Assembly: GCA_023387695.1 (NCBI GenBank)
Contig: JAEWHT010000444.1
Span: forward strand, 1 to 14,960
DNA from: Pseudomonadota bacterium
GTDB lineage: Bacteria; Pseudomonadota; Alphaproteobacteria; Rhizobiales; Xanthobacteraceae
Reading direction: 5' to 3'
Length of the DNA: 14,960 nt
Shown here: positions 13,728-14,960 of the stretch, piece after piece
How positions within the stretch are numbered: position 1 is the first letter of the stretch
How the letters are laid out: each line of letters starts with the position of its first letter
The notes under the pieces: generated by a model
Told to the model about the DNA's origin: nothing
The model's input: the letters and a program-made list of their open reading frames with translations, nothing else
Databases searched by the model: none
Program-made: the position numbers and the translations under genes

Positions 13728-14093
13728 ATGTCCAGCGACAAGACAGCAGAGGCCATTTTGGCCGATCTCAATCGCAACTACGTTCGCGCCGTTGACGAGG
13801 CCGACGTAGCCTGGTTCGACGCCAATCTCGCCTCGGACTTTCGCAACACCAATCCGGACGGCACTTTGATCGACCGATCGACATTCCTCGTACAGATAAG
13901 CCGCGGCTCGACAGTGCGCGACATTCGTGAGCACGATGTGATCATTCGTGTGCTCGGGGACTTCGCCATCATTCATGCACGCACCAGCTATCGCAAGCCG
14001 GACGGCAACGAAGGTGCGGGCCGCTACACCGACGACTGGCAATACCGCGACGGACGTTGGCAGTGTGTCTCTGCTCACGTGTCGCGCGCATAA
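13728..14093 (+). CDS. NTF2-like (SnoaL/DUF4440-type) protein
   Basis: A 121-residue protein of the NTF2-like cone fold: an N-terminal helix (AILADLNRNYVRAVDEADVAWFDANL), the FRNTNPDGTLIDRSTFL segment, then four beta strands ending in DDWQYRDGRWQCVSAHVSRA. The WxxRDGxWxxxxxH ending is typical of DUF4440/SnoaL-like members. These proteins bind or convert small hydrophobic molecules, or form dimers without enzymatic activity. No signal peptide is seen. ATG 13728 has a weak AGGTG nine bases upstream. The cupin gene follows after 13 bases, so the two are almost certainly co-transcribed and may act in the same small-molecule step. Confidence 0.88.
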   Translation: MSSDKTAEAILADLNRNYVRAVDEADVAWFDANLASDFRNTNPDGTLIDRSTFLVQISRGSTVRDIREHDVIIRVLGDFAIIHARTSYRKPDGNEGAGRYTDDWQYRDGRWQCVSAHVSRA

Positions 14094-14106
14094 GGACGAA
14101 CGAAAC

Positions 14107-14460
14107 ATGGCCGACAGCATTTCGCTTGCCGACAAGCTCGCGACCTTCAATGATCACTGGTCGCCGCGGACAGTCACAACCTTCAATGATTGCGACGTGA
14201 TGGTGGCGAAGGTGAAGGGCGAATTCACCTGGCACAAGCACGACGGCACCGACGATTTCTTTCTCGTGCTGAAGGGCAAGCTGGACATCGAATTGCGGGA
14301 CCGGACCGTGACGCTTGGACCGGGTGAGGTCTACGTCGTGCCCAAGGGCGTCGAGCATCGCCCGGTGGCCCGCGAGGAAGTTCACATCATGCTGATGGAG
14401 CAGAGCGGCACGCCGAACACGGGCGACAAGGCCACCGCCGCGCCGCGAAAATTCGCGTAG
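14107..14460 (+). CDS. Single-domain cupin
   Basis: A 117-residue protein forming one conserved cupin barrel. Motif 1 is TWHKHDGTDDFFLVLKGKLDIEL, with metal ligands His43 and His45 and Asp50 where Glu is the more usual third ligand. Motif 2 is GPGEVYVVPKGVEHRPV with His84. Small cupins of this kind are dioxygenases, isomerases or binding proteins; the substrate is unknown. ATG 14107 is preceded by AAGGA ten bases upstream. A longer frame begins at 13948 but would overlap most of the NTF2-like gene and has no family features. It is the second gene of a two-gene operon. Confidence 0.9.
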   Translation: MADSISLADKLATFNDHWSPRTVTTFNDCDVMVAKVKGEFTWHKHDGTDDFFLVLKGKLDIELRDRTVTLGPGEVYVVPKGVEHRPVAREEVHIMLMEQSGTPNTGDKATAAPRKFA

Positions 14461-14476
14461 AGGGATCGCGCGGCTC

Positions 14477-14499
14477 TAATCCCTGGCTTTAATCCCTGG
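14477..14499. repeat. Short tandem duplication over the stop codon of the membrane protein gene
   Basis: TAATCCCTGG occurs at 14477-14486 and again at 14490-14499, a 13-base period. On the minus strand each copy reads CCAGGGATTA, and the stop codon in use (TAA, 14489-14491) overlaps the first copy in the reading direction. The second copy carries GGATTAG, an alternative stop in another frame. This looks like a recent slippage at the gene end. Confidence 0.6.
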
Positions 14500-14960
14500 A
14501 GGTCACCGGTCTGTTGAAGCCGCCGGCGAGCCGTGCCCTCGCCTGCATGACGTAGTCTTTCGCGGCGCGGCTCAGGGCGCGGATGGCGCGCCAGGCTTCG
14601 GTGGCCTCGAGCCACGCTTTCATCTCGGTGAACTTCCCGTACGCCCAGGCGAATACAGGGATCCGCATCAGCTTGTCCCGCGTGAGATGGAACAGGCGCT
14701 CGACCAGAACGAGCTTGAGCAGTTCGCAGCCGACGAACGCCGCCACGCCGCTCAGGAATTGACCAGTCGCAACGAGGTACGCCGCCAACGGCTTGATCGG
14801 CTCCAGGATGATGACGGGCACGGAAAACAGCGCCAGCGATGGATAAGGCGGCAGCGATTTGATCCAGGCGCGCAACCGCTTGAATTCAAAACGCCGCTCG
14901 ATCCATCGCGAGATCGGATGCGCCACGGCCATGAACACCGCATCCGCCAGGAAGTAGATG
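14489..14960 (-). CDS. Hypothetical membrane protein, 5' end beyond the window
   Basis: The frame is open to the right edge (in-frame from 14959). The residues before the nearest start-like codon (IYFLADAV) continue a hydrophobic helix, so the gene begins outside. Counted from GTG 14938, about residues 34-57 and 60-82 are two hydrophobic segments with a conserved-looking EPIKPLAAYLV turn between, followed by a basic, tryptophan-rich cytoplasmic tail (93-149) with predicted helix. No family recognised. It converges on the cupin gene, 28 bases apart; a weak dyad AGGGAT/ATCCCT (14461-14466 with 14479-14484) lies between. Confidence 0.8.
   Translation of the reverse strand, partial: IYFLADAVFMAVAHPISRWIERRFEFKRLRAWIKSLPPYPSLALFSVPVIILEPIKPLAAYLVATGQFLSGVAAFVGCELLKLVLVERLFHLTRDKLMRIPVFAWAYGKFTEMKAWLEATEAWRAIRALSRAAKDYVMQARARLAGGFNRPVTSRD

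Noticed and set aside
13948..14460. A 170-residue version of the cupin protein with an earlier start
   Set aside because: It would overlap the NTF2-like gene by about 146 bases and the added residues have no cupin features; ATG 14107 gives the normal length.

Overview
The window reads as chromosomal DNA of an alphaproteobacterium of the Bradyrhizobium/Rhodopseudomonas lineage. The basis is high GC coding sequence, alphaproteobacterial families (PAS_5, a rhomboid with a GASAS motif, a small double-CBS protein), a match to the CtrA motif, and three kinds of long intergenic inverted repeat of the type I associate with Bradyrhizobium. This assignment is from recognition, not from a search. No transposase, integrase, tRNA, rRNA or CRISPR array was seen, and the region looks like ordinary core or near-core chromosome.

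Layout, left to right. (1) 1-1335: the 3' part of a quinone oxidoreductase-like dehydrogenase (+), an inverted repeat, a 64-residue small protein (-) and a non-coding stretch. (2) 1336-3316: an aldo/keto reductase (-) divergent from a LysR regulator (+), with a LysR-type T-N11-A dyad between them. (3) 3366-3444: a long inverted repeat. (4) 3486-6253: a secreted proline-rich protein with three tandem beta-type repeats (-), divergent from a patatin-like phospholipase (+), which converges on a double-CBS protein (-). (5) 6442-8257: a rhomboid protease (-) and a PAS_5 protein (+) separated by 451 bases. This gap holds a consensus CtrA site, a candidate small RNA with its own promoter and intrinsic terminator, and several dyads. 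(6) 8264-8397: another inverted repeat. (7) 8430-9465: a secreted YxFxKD-repeat protein (-) divergent from a GNAT acetyltransferase (+). (8) 9466-13506: a serine beta-lactamase-fold hydrolase (-) and a DEAD-box RNA helicase with a DbpA-type RNA-binding domain and a repetitive basic tail (-). (9) 13728-14960: an NTF2-like/cupin gene pair (+) and a membrane protein (-) that runs off the right edge.

Most genes are single transcription units arranged alternately divergent and convergent; the only tight operon is the NTF2-like/cupin pair. All three convergent junctions longer than 100 bases carry a long inverted repeat, each of a different kind, and no divergent junction does. The most interesting non-coding signals are the CtrA site with the adjacent putative small RNA (7329-7554) and a hairpin that places the ribosome binding site of the beta-lactamase-fold hydrolase in a stem (11207-11230). 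No clearly new multi-gene system is evident.
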